Of a stretch of DNA of 64,000 nt, positions 43,013-52,070 are shown in pieces (position 1 is the first letter of the stretch; every line of letters begins with the position of its first letter). This stretch comes from Mesorhizobium sp. AR07. Its GTDB lineage: Bacteria > Pseudomonadota > Alphaproteobacteria > Rhizobiales > Rhizobiaceae. The position numbers and the translations under genes are program-made. The notes under the pieces were generated by a model. It worked only from the letters and a program-made list of their open reading frames with translations. It was not told the origin of the DNA and made no database searches. Location of the stretch: the NCBI RefSeq assembly GCF_024746815.1, contig NZ_CP080525.1, forward strand, positions 5,822,501 to 5,886,500. The letters run 5' to 3'.

Positions 43013-44218
43013 ATGAACAAGGCCCTCGAAGGCGTCCGCATCCTCGATTTCAGCCATCTGCTGCAAGGGCCGTTCGCCACCCAGCTGCTCGGCGACATGG
43101 GCGCCGACGTCATCAAGGTCGAGCGTGCCGGCGCCGGCGACATGTTCCGCGGCATGACCTTCTTCGCCAAATGGGTGGGCGGCTCCGAGAGCCCGAATTT
43201 CCTCGCCTGGAACCGCAACAAGCGCTCGATCGCCCTCAATCTGAAGAGCCGCAAGGTGCACGCCATCCTCATGGAAATGGCCAAGAGCGCCGACGTGGTG
43301 GTGCAGAATTTCCGCCCCGGCGTGCTGGCCAAGCTCGGCTATGGCTACGAGGACTTCAAGGCCGTCAATCCGCGCATCATCTACTGCTCGGGTTCCGGCT
43401 ATGGCGAGGAAGGCCCCTATGTCGAACGCCCCGGCCAGGACATGCTGATTCAGGGGCTTGCCGGTCTGATCGCCAACACCGGTCGCGGCGATCAGGCCCC
43501 GGTTCCGGCCGGCGCCGGTCTCGCCGACCAGATCGGCGCTATGAACATGGTCTACGGCATCCTGTCGGCGCTCTACTATCGCGAGAAGACCGGCAAGGGC
43601 CAGAAGATCGAGGTCAATCTGCTGGCAGGCCTGCTGGCGCATCTCAATCAGGAATATGTCGCCGTGCTCAATCTCGGCGAGGACTTCGTCAGGCCCAATT
43701 CTGGCATCGGCCATCCCGGCATGCAGGCGCCGTTCGGCATCTACGAGGCGAAGGACGGCGGCTATATCTCGATCGCCATGAGCCCGTTCAAGACCCTGTA
43801 CGAGGTGCTGGAGGCGCCGCAGCTCGCCGTTTACGACGATCTGAAAACCCTGTTCGACAAGCGCGACGAGGTGTTCGAGAAGGTCAATGCCGAGACGAAA
43901 AAGTTCGCCACGCAGGATCTGTTGGCACGGCTGCTCGCGGTCGACATCTGGTGCGCCGAGGTGAAGGATATCCGCCGCGCGGCGGAAGACCCGCAGGTCA
44001 AGCACATGGGCATGATCACCAGCTATGATCATCCACGCGGCGGCAAGGTGCGGGTGGTGGCGCCCGCGGTCAAGATGAGCGAGACGCCGGCGACCATCGA
44101 GCGGCCGGCGCCGCTGGTCGGCCAGCATGGCCGCGAGATCCTGGCCGAGTTCGGCCTCTCCAAGGAGGAGATTGCAGCACTTGAGGCGTCGGGCGACATG
44201 ACCGTGGACGCGGCCTGA
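43013..44218 (+). CDS. CaiB/BaiF-type (family III) CoA-transferase
   Basis: A 401-residue family III CoA-transferase. Conserved parts are LRILDFSHLLQGPFATQLLG-like N-terminus, GADVIKVERAGAGD, NRNKRSIALNLK and the catalytic Asp in RPGQDMLIQGLAGL. It moves CoA between carboxylic acids through an aspartyl-CoA mixed anhydride. Known substrates are carnitine, formate/oxalate, bile acids and similar. A link with a sugar importer is unusual. It is followed at two bases by the crotonase. Confidence 0.92.
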   Translation: MNKALEGVRILDFSHLLQGPFATQLLGDMGADVIKVERAGAGDMFRGMTFFAKWVGGSESPNFLAWNRNKRSIALNLKSRKVHAILMEMAKSADVVVQNFRPGVLAKLGYGYEDFKAVNPRIIYCSGSGYGEEGPYVERPGQDMLIQGLAGLIANTGRGDQAPVPAGAGLADQIGAMNMVYGILSALYYREKTGKGQKIEVNLLAGLLAHLNQEYVAVLNLGEDFVRPNSGIGHPGMQAPFGIYEAKDGGYISIAMSPFKTLYEVLEAPQLAVYDDLKTLFDKRDEVFEKVNAETKKFATQDLLARLLAVDIWCAEVKDIRRAAEDPQVKHMGMITSYDHPRGGKVRVVAPAVKMSETPATIERPAPLVGQHGREILAEFGLSKEEIAALEASGDMTVDAA

Positions 44219-44220
44219 CG

Positions 44221-45009
44221 ATGACAGCCTACCAGACACTCACGGTCGAAATCTCGGGCCGCGTCGCGCTCGTCACCTTCCGGCGCGCCGACCAGCTCAA
44301 CGCCATGAACCGGCTGATGCAAGGTGAGATCACCGAGGCCTTCGAGGCGCTGTCCGGCGATGCAGGCGTCGGCGCGATCGTGGTGACCGGCGAGGGGCGC
44401 GGCTTCATGGCCGGCGCCGACATCAAGGAATACGCCGCGCAGACAGCTCCCGAGTTCGACACCTTCCAGGCTGCCGGCACGCGCATGTACGCGGCGATCG
44501 AAAACAACCGCAAGCCGGTGATCGCGGCGGTCAACGGTTTCGCGCTGGGCGGCGGCATGGAGCTGGTGCTGTGCTGCGACATCGTGATCGCCAACCCGTT
44601 CGCGAAACTCGGCCTGCCGGAGATCAAACTCGGGCTGATTCCAGGCGGTGGCGGCACGCAGCGCAGCGTCGCCAGGCTCGGCCGCAGCCGCGCCAATTTT
44701 CTGCTGATGACAGGCGCCATCGTGCCGGCCTCCGAATTCATCGCCGCCGGCCTGGTCAACGAGATCGTCGATGTCGACAGGCTGGTGCCGCGCGCGCTGG
44801 AGCTGGCCGAAATGATCGCCGCCGAGCCCGCTGCTGCGATCGAAGGCCTGAAAGCGCTGACGGCGCATGCCGTGTCGGGTGAGCTAGCCGTTGGCCTCGC
44901 CATGGAGCGCGACATATTGGGTGACCTCTACCGCGGCGAGATCGGCCAGCAGCGTGTCAAGGCGTTCGCCGACAAGAGCGGAGCGCAGGTGAAAAAGGCT
45001 GGGCGATGA
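44221..45009 (+). CDS. Enoyl-CoA hydratase/isomerase (crotonase family)
   Basis: A 262-residue crotonase. FMAGADIKEYA and NGFALGGGMELVLCCD form the oxyanion hole, and both hydratase-type Glu residues are present (GGMELV and LPEIKLGLIPGGGG). It would dehydrate, hydrate or cleave the CoA ester made by the CaiB-type enzyme. The stop overlaps the next start (ATGA). Confidence 0.92.
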   Translation: MTAYQTLTVEISGRVALVTFRRADQLNAMNRLMQGEITEAFEALSGDAGVGAIVVTGEGRGFMAGADIKEYAAQTAPEFDTFQAAGTRMYAAIENNRKPVIAAVNGFALGGGMELVLCCDIVIANPFAKLGLPEIKLGLIPGGGGTQRSVARLGRSRANFLLMTGAIVPASEFIAAGLVNEIVDVDRLVPRALELAEMIAAEPAAAIEGLKALTAHAVSGELAVGLAMERDILGDLYRGEIGQQRVKAFADKSGAQVKKAGR

Positions 45010-46022
45010 AGGGCAGCGACGACTATCGCGGACTGGGCTGGGCGCATGGCGCGCTGACTGTCCAGCGGCTCGGTGCGATGCTGGCGCCCGTGACGTTCGT
45101 ACTGGACAACGGCCGGCAGGTCTCGCCGATGCATATCGCGCCCTGGTCGAACGAGCCGGGGGCCGAAGTGCTGCCGGGCATCCTGCGCCGGCTGCGCGGC
45201 GAATGGCCGTGCGTGCCGTTTGGCTATTCGGTGCCGGCCGACGGATGGCCGCAGGACTGGGCGCGCGTGATGGGGCCGCCGGAGCCGGATGAAGAAGTGC
45301 ATGGCTACAGCTCCAACCATGACTGGACCTGGCGCGACAGCGAGAGCGGGTCATTGTCCTTGGTACTTGCCTATCCAACCGGCAGCCCGGTCGAGCGCGT
45401 CGAGCGCACGGTGACGCCCGACCCATTGGCGCCGGCCATCGACATCGAATTCAAGATCGTCGTTCGCCGCGCCTGCCGTTTGCCGATCGGCCTGCACCCG
45501 GTGTTCCGTCTGCCAGGAGAAGCCGGCGCCGCCACGCTGGAACTCGGCGCCTTCGATGAAGGCCGCACCTATCCACACGATGTCGAACCGGGCGCGGAAT
45601 TGTTTGCCCGGGACATGAGGTTTTCCGGACTGACCAGCGTGCCGGCGCGCAGAGGGGGTGTGATCGACGCTTCGCAGCTTCCCCTGGCGGCCGATACGGA
45701 AGAGTTGCTGCAGATCGAGGGCGTCGACGGTATGGCGGCGCTCGTCAACCACGCGGACGGCTACAGGGTAAAACTCTCCTGGCAAAAGGAACATTTCCCC
45801 AGCCTTCTGCTCTGGTACTCCAATCGCGGCCGCAAGGCGGCACCCTGGAATGGGCGTCATGTCGCCATCGGCATCGAGCCGGTCTGCTCGCCCTTCGGGC
45901 TCGGCCCGGCGACCGCACTGGCCGACAACCCAATCGCGCAATCCGGCATTGCGACGGCGCTGGAATTCTCGCCGGAAAAACCGTTCGTGACCCGCTACCG
46001 CATCGAGGCATCGGCGCTGTGA
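45006..46022 (+). CDS. Aldose 1-epimerase-like protein (galactose mutarotase fold)
   Basis: A 338-residue protein with mutarotase-family landmarks: EVHGYSSNHDW (first His), IGLHPVFRLP (second His) and IGIEPVCSPFGLGP (catalytic Glu). It differs from housekeeping GalM in sequence around these sites. It could equilibrate sugar anomers for the dehydrogenase. Both ends overlap its neighbours (ATGA at the start, GTGA at the end), so it is firmly part of this operon. Confidence 0.87.
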   Translation: MKGSDDYRGLGWAHGALTVQRLGAMLAPVTFVLDNGRQVSPMHIAPWSNEPGAEVLPGILRRLRGEWPCVPFGYSVPADGWPQDWARVMGPPEPDEEVHGYSSNHDWTWRDSESGSLSLVLAYPTGSPVERVERTVTPDPLAPAIDIEFKIVVRRACRLPIGLHPVFRLPGEAGAATLELGAFDEGRTYPHDVEPGAELFARDMRFSGLTSVPARRGGVIDASQLPLAADTEELLQIEGVDGMAALVNHADGYRVKLSWQKEHFPSLLLWYSNRGRKAAPWNGRHVAIGIEPVCSPFGLGPATALADNPIAQSGIATALEFSPEKPFVTRYRIEASAL

Positions 46023-47806
46023 GCGATCGTACGGGAAGGTCCCTGGTCAAGCCGAACCGGCCGCGCTTCACCGACGTCGAAGGGTTGGCCGCGATGGTTG
46101 GCAGCGGTGACGCCTTCGGCGTCGGCGGCCACCATTTCGCCCGGCTGCCGATTGCTTTGCTGCGTGCGATCGCCCGGTCGGGCGACAAGGATCTGCGCTA
46201 CGTCTGCTGGGCCGGTGGCCTGCCGCTTGAACTGCTGCGAGAAGCGGACGCGGTGGCCGAGATCGACCTATGCTTTTCCAGCCTCGATATCTTTGGCCTG
46301 CCGCCGCGGTTTCGGGCCGCTGCTGAAACCGGGGCAATACCCGTTCGCGATTGGACGGCGCTGGCCATGATCCAGGCGCTGCGGGCGGGCCAGCAGAACC
46401 TGCCTTCCATGCCGTTTCAGCTTCCCCTGGGGTCGGATATGCTGGCGCGGGTGCCGGGTGCGAGCGTCAGACCCGATCCGATTGCCGGGATTGATACCGG
46501 ATTTATCCCGGCGCTGCGGCTGGATACGTTCGTCGTCCACGCCCAGCGCGCGGATGAAAGCGGCAATGTGCAAATCATCGGGCCACGGGCGCTGGACTTC
46601 GCTATGGCGGGCGCCGCGCGGCAAGTGCTGGTCACTGTGGAGGAGATTGTCCCGGTCGGGGCGTTGCGGCAGGACGGGCGCCAGAGCATCCTCACCCGCA
46701 ATCAGGTTTCGGCGATAGCGCTCGCGCCGGGCGGCGCCTGGCCGGCCTCGTGCCTGCCGTTCTATGTCACGGATTATCAAGCCCTGTCCGAGGCGTTCGC
46801 GACCAGGGAAACGCCTTTGGCGGACAAATTGCGCCTGCCGTCCGAAGGCGTGCCGGAGCGGGTTCGAGAAGCCGCGAAAGTCCGCGCTGAAACGGTCGTC
46901 GCCATGCCCGCGCTCGCGCACAGTACAAAGGGTGCATCCGTCGACGAGATCATCGCCGTCCGCATCGCCGCCGAACTCGACAATGAGAGCTTTGCCAGCG
47001 CCGGTGCTGTCTCGCCGCTGGCCAATGTCGCCTACCGGCTGGCCAAGGCGACGCACGCGCCGGACATGATCATCGCGACGATGAGCTGCGGCCATCTCGA
47101 CATCGCGCCGAGCCCGATGATCCTGTCGCTGATCGAAAGCCTGGATTGCGAGACGGCGGTGGCGCATGCCGGCGGCGACGACACCTACTCGACCTATTAC
47201 CAGGCGGGTGCGGTGACGCATGAGATCGTCGGCGCGGCACAAGTCGACCGGCACGGCCGGGTCAACACCATCGCCCTGCGCAAACCGAGCGGCGGCCTCA
47301 TCCGGCTGCCCGGGCAGGGCGGCATGGCCGACGTCGCCAACATGCATCGCGACTATCTGCTCTACGTTCCTCGCCATTCGGTCCAGTCGCTGGTAGACAA
47401 GGTCGAGATCGTCAGCTCAGCCCGTGGGCTGTTGACGCCGGCTGAGCGCGAGCCGATGGGCTATCGCACCGGCAAGGCGCTGGTCTTCACCGATCTCTGC
47501 GTCTTCCGGCTCGACCAGACATCCAGGGAATTGACTGTCATCGAAACCATGCCTGGTGTCACACACCAGCAGATCCGTGATGCCACCGGATTTGCGGTGA
47601 CGTTCGATGCCGGTTGCCGGGAGATATCGCACCCCTCCAACGATACGCTCGCCGTCCTGCGAAACCGCATTGACCCGCTCGGCCTGCGTCGTCTGGAATT
47701 CGTCAGCGCCAAGGAGCGCGGCGCGCTCATCGCCGAGATCCTCGCGGCCGACCGCGCCATGGTCGAGCGCTGCATCGCCGCACAGAGATCGCTCATCGAA
47801 AGCTGA
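46019..47806 (+). CDS. CoA-transferase-superfamily protein, fused GctA-like and GctB-like halves
   Basis: A 595-residue protein with a GTG start overlapping the previous stop. Residues 1-300 resemble glutaconate CoA-transferase subunit A (GDAFGVGGHHFARLPIALLR). Residues 310-595 resemble subunit B (VGAAQVDRHGRVNTIAL, RLPGQGGMADVANMH). Where active transferases have Glu in an ESG-type motif after a beta strand, this protein reads MSCGHLD (Met355-Asp361). It may therefore lack transferase activity, like the ring-cleaving hydrolase IpdAB of steroid catabolism, and instead hydrolyse a C-C bond in a CoA ester. The alignment is by eye. Confidence 0.8.
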   Translation: MSDRTGRSLVKPNRPRFTDVEGLAAMVGSGDAFGVGGHHFARLPIALLRAIARSGDKDLRYVCWAGGLPLELLREADAVAEIDLCFSSLDIFGLPPRFRAAAETGAIPVRDWTALAMIQALRAGQQNLPSMPFQLPLGSDMLARVPGASVRPDPIAGIDTGFIPALRLDTFVVHAQRADESGNVQIIGPRALDFAMAGAARQVLVTVEEIVPVGALRQDGRQSILTRNQVSAIALAPGGAWPASCLPFYVTDYQALSEAFATRETPLADKLRLPSEGVPERVREAAKVRAETVVAMPALAHSTKGASVDEIIAVRIAAELDNESFASAGAVSPLANVAYRLAKATHAPDMIIATMSCGHLDIAPSPMILSLIESLDCETAVAHAGGDDTYSTYYQAGAVTHEIVGAAQVDRHGRVNTIALRKPSGGLIRLPGQGGMADVANMHRDYLLYVPRHSVQSLVDKVEIVSSARGLLTPAEREPMGYRTGKALVFTDLCVFRLDQTSRELTVIETMPGVTHQQIRDATGFAVTFDAGCREISHPSNDTLAVLRNRIDPLGLRRLEFVSAKERGALIAEILAADRAMVERCIAAQRSLIES

Positions 47807-47816
47807 GGAACATTCC

Positions 47817-48662
47817 ATGGCAAAGCCGTTGCTCGACATGTCCACCGCGCGCGTCTTCTTCGACGGCATCTTCTCAAGCCCGCGCGTCGCGCACCCTGAG
47901 GGCGTGGCCGTCCACCGCGATGGCTCGATCTGGTGCGGCACAGAGACCGGCGATCTCCTGCGGCTGGCCGCCGATGGCGGCTCGGTCGAACGGATGGGCG
48001 GCACGGATGGCTTTCTGCTTGGCATCGCCTTCGACAGCACGGGCAACTGTTTTGCCTGCGATCTCAGGCATGCCGCGATCTTTCGCTGGTATGCCGCGAC
48101 CGCGCGCATGGAGCGCTTCGCTTCGTCCGGCATCCGCGTGCCGAACTATCCTGTCGTCGACGAGGCGAGGGGGTGGCTCTACGTGTCGGACAGCGTTGGC
48201 CAGGACAATCGCTCGGGCATTTTCCGCTATGATCTCAAGACGGGCGAGGGCGGCCTGTGGTGCCGGGAGGCGATGGCCTTCGCCAACGGCATGGCGATGG
48301 CGCCGGATGGCAATGGCCTCTACATCGTTGAAAGCAACGCGCCCTGCGTCAGTCATGTGCCGATCCTCGCCGACGGCACGGCAGGGCTGCGGCAGGTCGT
48401 CGTCGAAGGCGTGCACAATGTTCCCGATGGCGTCGCCTTCGCGCCCGACGGCTCGCTGTTCATCTCATGCTACGAGCCAAGCCGGATTTACCGCTGGCGA
48501 AAGGGCAGGGGTCTCGAAGTGCTGATCGAGGATCCGGCGGCGACCACACTCGCGCACCCCACCAACATCGCCTTCAAGGGCGACAAGCTCTACACCGCAA
48601 ACCTCGGCCGCTGGCACATCACCGAGATCGACCTGGCGGCGCTTTCAAACTCGAACGGTTGA
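47817..48662 (+). CDS. SMP-30/gluconolactonase-family lactonase
   Basis: A 281-residue six-bladed beta-propeller. Metal ligands expected of the family are visible as Glu in AHPEGVAVHRDG, Asn in AFANGMAMAPDG and Asp in NVPDGVAFAPDG. It would open the sugar lactone formed by the SDR. It lies 10 bases after the fused CoA-transferase gene and ends the operon; 115 bp of control region follow. Confidence 0.9.
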   Translation: MAKPLLDMSTARVFFDGIFSSPRVAHPEGVAVHRDGSIWCGTETGDLLRLAADGGSVERMGGTDGFLLGIAFDSTGNCFACDLRHAAIFRWYAATARMERFASSGIRVPNYPVVDEARGWLYVSDSVGQDNRSGIFRYDLKTGEGGLWCREAMAFANGMAMAPDGNGLYIVESNAPCVSHVPILADGTAGLRQVVVEGVHNVPDGVAFAPDGSLFISCYEPSRIYRWRKGRGLEVLIEDPAATTLAHPTNIAFKGDKLYTANLGRWHITEIDLAALSNSNG

Positions 48663-48717
48663 ACGAGCCTGTCGGCTCGGCTCTTGGGCCGCTTTCAAAA
48701 ATCGGAAAAACACCCTC

Positions 48718-48748
48718 TTGACTCCACGCCTGTGAATCTTCCTTATAC
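48718..48748 (+). promoter_or_regulatory. Likely promoter of the lacI gene
   Basis: TTGACT (48718-48723) and a -10 such as CTTATA or TTATAC (within 48742-48748) are 18-19 bp apart. The -10 lies inside the palindrome that follows, so the encoded LacI protein probably represses its own gene. Confidence 0.55.
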
Positions 48749-48772
48749 GTATCATTGATACGTATAAGGAAG
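48738..48772. promoter_or_regulatory. Perfect 35-bp palindrome, probable LacI operator
   Basis: Left arm CTTCCTTATACGTATCA (48738-48754), centre T (48755), right arm TGATACGTATAAGGAAG (48756-48772): a perfect match over 17 bp. The right arm contains the ribosome-binding site AAGGAAG of the lacI gene, whose TTG start is at 48778. The element can act as an operator in DNA and as a hairpin hiding the ribosome-binding site in RNA. Confidence 0.8.
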
Positions 48773-48777
48773 TCACC

Positions 48778-49788
48778 TTGAAGACCGGTCGGGCCACACA
48801 GAAGGACGTCGCGCGGCTGGCTGGCGTGTCGCAAGCGAGCGTTTCCATGGTGATGAGCGGCGGCGGCTCGCCGGCCATATCGTCCGAGACCTGGGAGCGG
48901 ATCACCAACGCGGCGGCGCAGCTTGGCTACATGCCAAACCGGTTCGCGCAAGCGCTCAAGACCAACCGGACGATGACGATCGCCTGCGTCGTGCCCGACA
49001 TCACCAACCCGTTCTACCCGGCGTTGATGCGCGGCATCCAGTCGGTGGCCGAAAAGCTCGGCTACGACGTGATCGCGGTCAGCACCGACGGCTCCGCCGA
49101 GCGCGAGCAGCATTTTCTCGACTGGTCCCGGCAAGGACGGGTCGACGGTGTGATCGGCGTGTTCTTCACGTTGCGCGCCGCCGACTTCAAGCCGCTGGTC
49201 GATGCCGGCGTGCCGGTGGTGCGCATCGAATCGAGCAAGAAACGAGGTGGCGACATCGCCATCGACGATATCTTCATCGACAGTTACGCCGCGGCCCTTG
49301 CGGTCACGCAATTTCTCATTGGCCGCGGCCACCGGCGCATCGCCATGGTTGCCGGTCGGGGTGGCCCTCAGGGCGTGCGCGTCGAGGGTTACCGTACCGC
49401 CCTGACCCAGGCCGGCGGCACGCCATATCTGGTTATCGACGAGGAGTTCAGCGAGACCGGCGGCGCCCGGGCCACGGAGACGGTGCTGGCCAGCGGCTAC
49501 GCACCGACAGCGATCTTCGCCGCCAACGACCTCATGGCCATAGGGGTGATGCAGGCGCTGCGCGATCGCGGCATTGCCATTCCGGGCGAAATCGCCGTCG
49601 CCGGCTTCGATGACATTTCGGCCGCGCGGCTGGTCACGCCGTCGCTGACCACCGTCTCCCAGTTCCAGGGCGACATCGGGGTCAAGGCAGCACAGATCCT
49701 GATGGAAAGGCTGCGCGGCTCCAAGCCGGGCGGCGCCGGAACCGCGCTCGAAATGCCCTTCAGCCTGATCGAGCGCGGCTCGACCTGA
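48778..49788 (+). CDS. LacI-family transcriptional regulator
   Basis: A 336-residue LacI/GalR protein with helix-turn-helix QKDVARLAGVSQASVSMVMS, hinge LKTNRTMTIACVVPDITNPF, and effector domain (IFAANDLMAIGVMQAL, VAGFDDISAARLVTPSLTT). The start is TTG, supported by AAGGAAG in the palindrome; no ATG is suitably placed. It heads the ABC importer operon of region F with 32 bp to the binding-protein gene, suggesting autoregulated control of that whole unit. Confidence 0.93.
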   Translation: MKTGRATQKDVARLAGVSQASVSMVMSGGGSPAISSETWERITNAAAQLGYMPNRFAQALKTNRTMTIACVVPDITNPFYPALMRGIQSVAEKLGYDVIAVSTDGSAEREQHFLDWSRQGRVDGVIGVFFTLRAADFKPLVDAGVPVVRIESSKKRGGDIAIDDIFIDSYAAALAVTQFLIGRGHRRIAMVAGRGGPQGVRVEGYRTALTQAGGTPYLVIDEEFSETGGARATETVLASGYAPTAIFAANDLMAIGVMQALRDRGIAIPGEIAVAGFDDISAARLVTPSLTTVSQFQGDIGVKAAQILMERLRGSKPGGAGTALEMPFSLIERGST

Positions 49789-49820
49789 AACAAGAAACGA
49801 GAAACATCGGAGGAGAAAAC

Positions 49821-51140
49821 ATGGAACGCCGTACACTGCTCAAGACAGGCCTCGGCCTCGCCGCCCTGCCATTGCTCCCGCGCCTGGCCTTTGCCGACGA
49901 CAAGAAACCTGTCGGCTTCTGGTACGAATCCGCCTCGCCGGAAAACCAGGACAACCTCAAGACCCTGCTGATCGATCCGTTTAACGCGGCGCATCCGCAG
50001 GACGATCTTTCGATCGACTTCCGCGGCTCCGATCTCGATAAGCAATTGCGCATCGCCATGCTCTCGGGCAGTGGCCCCGATGTCGTCTTTACCGCCGGTC
50101 CGAGCTATGTCGCTTCGATGGCGCAAGCGGGGCAGTTGCTGCCGCTCGACGACTATGCCGCAAAACTCGGCTGGAACGACCGGCTGCTGCCGCTGTTCAT
50201 GGAACTGGGCAAGTACGAAGGCAAGCTCTACGCGCTTGCCAAGACCTATGAGACGCTCGGCCTGTTCTACAACAAGACGCTGTTCGACAAGAACGGCTGG
50301 AAGGCGCCAACCACCATCGCCGAGCTCGAGGCGCTTGCCGATGAGATGAAGGGCAAGGGCCTCGTCCCGTTCGGCTCCGGCAACGCCGACTGGCGGCCCG
50401 CCAACGAGCACCATGTTTCGATCGTCCTCAATTCGGTGGCCGGCCCCGAGAACGTCTACAAGGCGCTGACCGGCGCCATTCCGTGGACGGACCCGTCCAT
50501 CCTGGCAGCCATCGATAAGCTCGATGAATGGTGGCAGAAAGGCTATTTCGGCCCGAACTATTTTTCGCTGACGCTGGAGCAGGCATTCGCCCAGGTGGCG
50601 ACGGGCCAGGCCGGCATGGCGCCGAGCGGCACCTGGAGTTTCACCAACATCCCGACCTATTTCCCGCCCAACAATGCCGAGGCGGCGTTCGTCGGGTTTC
50701 CGAGCACCAGCGGCCCGCCGGTCTATGCGCTCGGCATCGGCTCGACACTCTCGATCAACGCGAAATCCGAGAATGCCGACGGTGCGGCGGCGGTGCTCGA
50801 CTATATGTTCTCGGACAAGTTCTACAGCGCCATGAACTCGGTGTGGCAGGGCGAGTGGAACCTGCCTCTGAAGGATCTGTCGGCGGTGAAACTCTCCGAC
50901 AAGGTGCTGCCGCTCTACACCGAGGCGATGAAGAACCTGTCGACGGCCGTCGGCGACGGCCAGTACGGCTATACCACCTGGACCTTCCTGCCACCAGCCA
51001 CCGACACCTATCTCGTCAGCGGCATGGAGGAAGTCTGGCTGAAGAAGCTCACCTCGAAGGACTACCTCAAGAAATTCGACGACACGTTCAAGCAGGAAAA
51101 GGACGCCGGCAAGGTGCCGGCGATTCCGAAGCGGGCCTGA
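49821..51140 (+). CDS. Carbohydrate ABC transporter substrate-binding protein (family 1)
   Basis: A 439-residue binding protein. The leader MERRTLLKTGLGLAALPLLP ends near AFA and has an RR pair, so a twin-arginine route is possible. The body matches family 1 oligosaccharide-binding proteins (SGSGPDVVFTAGPSYVASMA, GQAGMAPSGTWSF). GGAGGAG precedes the ATG. It is followed by MalF- and MalG-type permeases, an ADP-ribosylglycohydrolase-like gene and the ATPase. Confidence 0.93.
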   Translation: MERRTLLKTGLGLAALPLLPRLAFADDKKPVGFWYESASPENQDNLKTLLIDPFNAAHPQDDLSIDFRGSDLDKQLRIAMLSGSGPDVVFTAGPSYVASMAQAGQLLPLDDYAAKLGWNDRLLPLFMELGKYEGKLYALAKTYETLGLFYNKTLFDKNGWKAPTTIAELEALADEMKGKGLVPFGSGNADWRPANEHHVSIVLNSVAGPENVYKALTGAIPWTDPSILAAIDKLDEWWQKGYFGPNYFSLTLEQAFAQVATGQAGMAPSGTWSFTNIPTYFPPNNAEAAFVGFPSTSGPPVYALGIGSTLSINAKSENADGAAAVLDYMFSDKFYSAMNSVWQGEWNLPLKDLSAVKLSDKVLPLYTEAMKNLSTAVGDGQYGYTTWTFLPPATDTYLVSGMEEVWLKKLTSKDYLKKFDDTFKQEKDAGKVPAIPKRA

Positions 51141-51224
51141 CCAACACAGGAATCCGCGAACCCTCTGAACGCAGCGACGGAGCGGCGCCAAACCGGCGCC
51201 CTCCCAACCTCTAGGCAATCTGCC

Positions 51225-52070
51225 ATGCACCGGCTCTATCTCGTCCCGACGCTGATCATCAATTTCGTCATTGTGCTGGTTCCGGCATTGCTGACGGTCG
51301 CCCTGGCGTTCTGCAGCTGGGACGGCATTTCGACGCCGACTTTCTCAGGGCTGGACAATTTCCGGGCGCTGCTTGCCGACGGCGTCTTCTGGTCGGCGTT
51401 GACCAACAACATCATCTGGACCTGCATCTTCCTCGTCGTGCCGATCGCCATGGGGCTGCTGGCGGCCTCGATGCTGCTGATCGTCAGGCGCGGCAGCAAT
51501 TTCTTCCAGGTCGTCTATTTCCTGCCCGTCGTCATCGCCACCGTCATCACGGCGCGGGTCTGGCAAGGCATGATCTACAGCCCGGTCACCGGGATTTTCG
51601 GCTTCCTGTCGCGCCTGGGATTGCCGCTGGCCAATCCGCTGGCGCAGCCATCGACCGCACTGTTCGGGGTCGCGACGGTCGACCTCTGGCATTGGTGGGG
51701 ATTTCTCTGCGTGATCTTCTTCGCGGCACTGCGGCAGGTGCCGCAGGAACACATCGAGGCGGCGCGCATCGAGGGCGCCAATTACGGGCAGATGATGCGC
51801 TACGTGCTGCTGCCCGCGATCCGGCCGACCATCATGCTGATGATGATCATGACGGTGATCTGGAGCTTCCTCGCCTTCGACTTCGTCTACATCCTGACTC
51901 AGGGCGGACCGGCGTTTTCGAGCGAAGTGCTGTCGACGCTGGCCTACCGGCACGCCTTCTACGACCTCAATGTCGGCCAGGCGGCGGCAGCGGCACTGGT
52001 CATCAGCCTGTTCGGCCTGGTCGGCACATTCTTCTATGTCCGCCTGCAGACGCAGGAGGGCGAGCAATGA
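51225..52070 (+). CDS. Carbohydrate ABC transporter permease (MalF-type)
   Basis: A 281-residue permease with six hydrophobic segments. The EAA loop that contacts the ATPase reads IEAARIEGANYGQMMRYVLL. The stop overlaps the next start (ATGA). Confidence 0.93.
   Translation: MHRLYLVPTLIINFVIVLVPALLTVALAFCSWDGISTPTFSGLDNFRALLADGVFWSALTNNIIWTCIFLVVPIAMGLLAASMLLIVRRGSNFFQVVYFLPVVIATVITARVWQGMIYSPVTGIFGFLSRLGLPLANPLAQPSTALFGVATVDLWHWWGFLCVIFFAALRQVPQEHIEAARIEGANYGQMMRYVLLPAIRPTIMLMMIMTVIWSFLAFDFVYILTQGGPAFSSEVLSTLAYRHAFYDLNVGQAAAAALVISLFGLVGTFFYVRLQTQEGEQ

Noticed and set aside
42149..44239. A 696-codon minus-strand frame opposite the SDR and CaiB-type genes
   Set aside because: Antisense shadow with low-complexity His/Asp/Arg-rich composition and no recognisable domain.
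49497..51230. A 577-codon minus-strand frame opposite LacI and binding-protein genes
   Set aside because: Overlaps two clear plus-strand genes in full and shows no protein-family signal.
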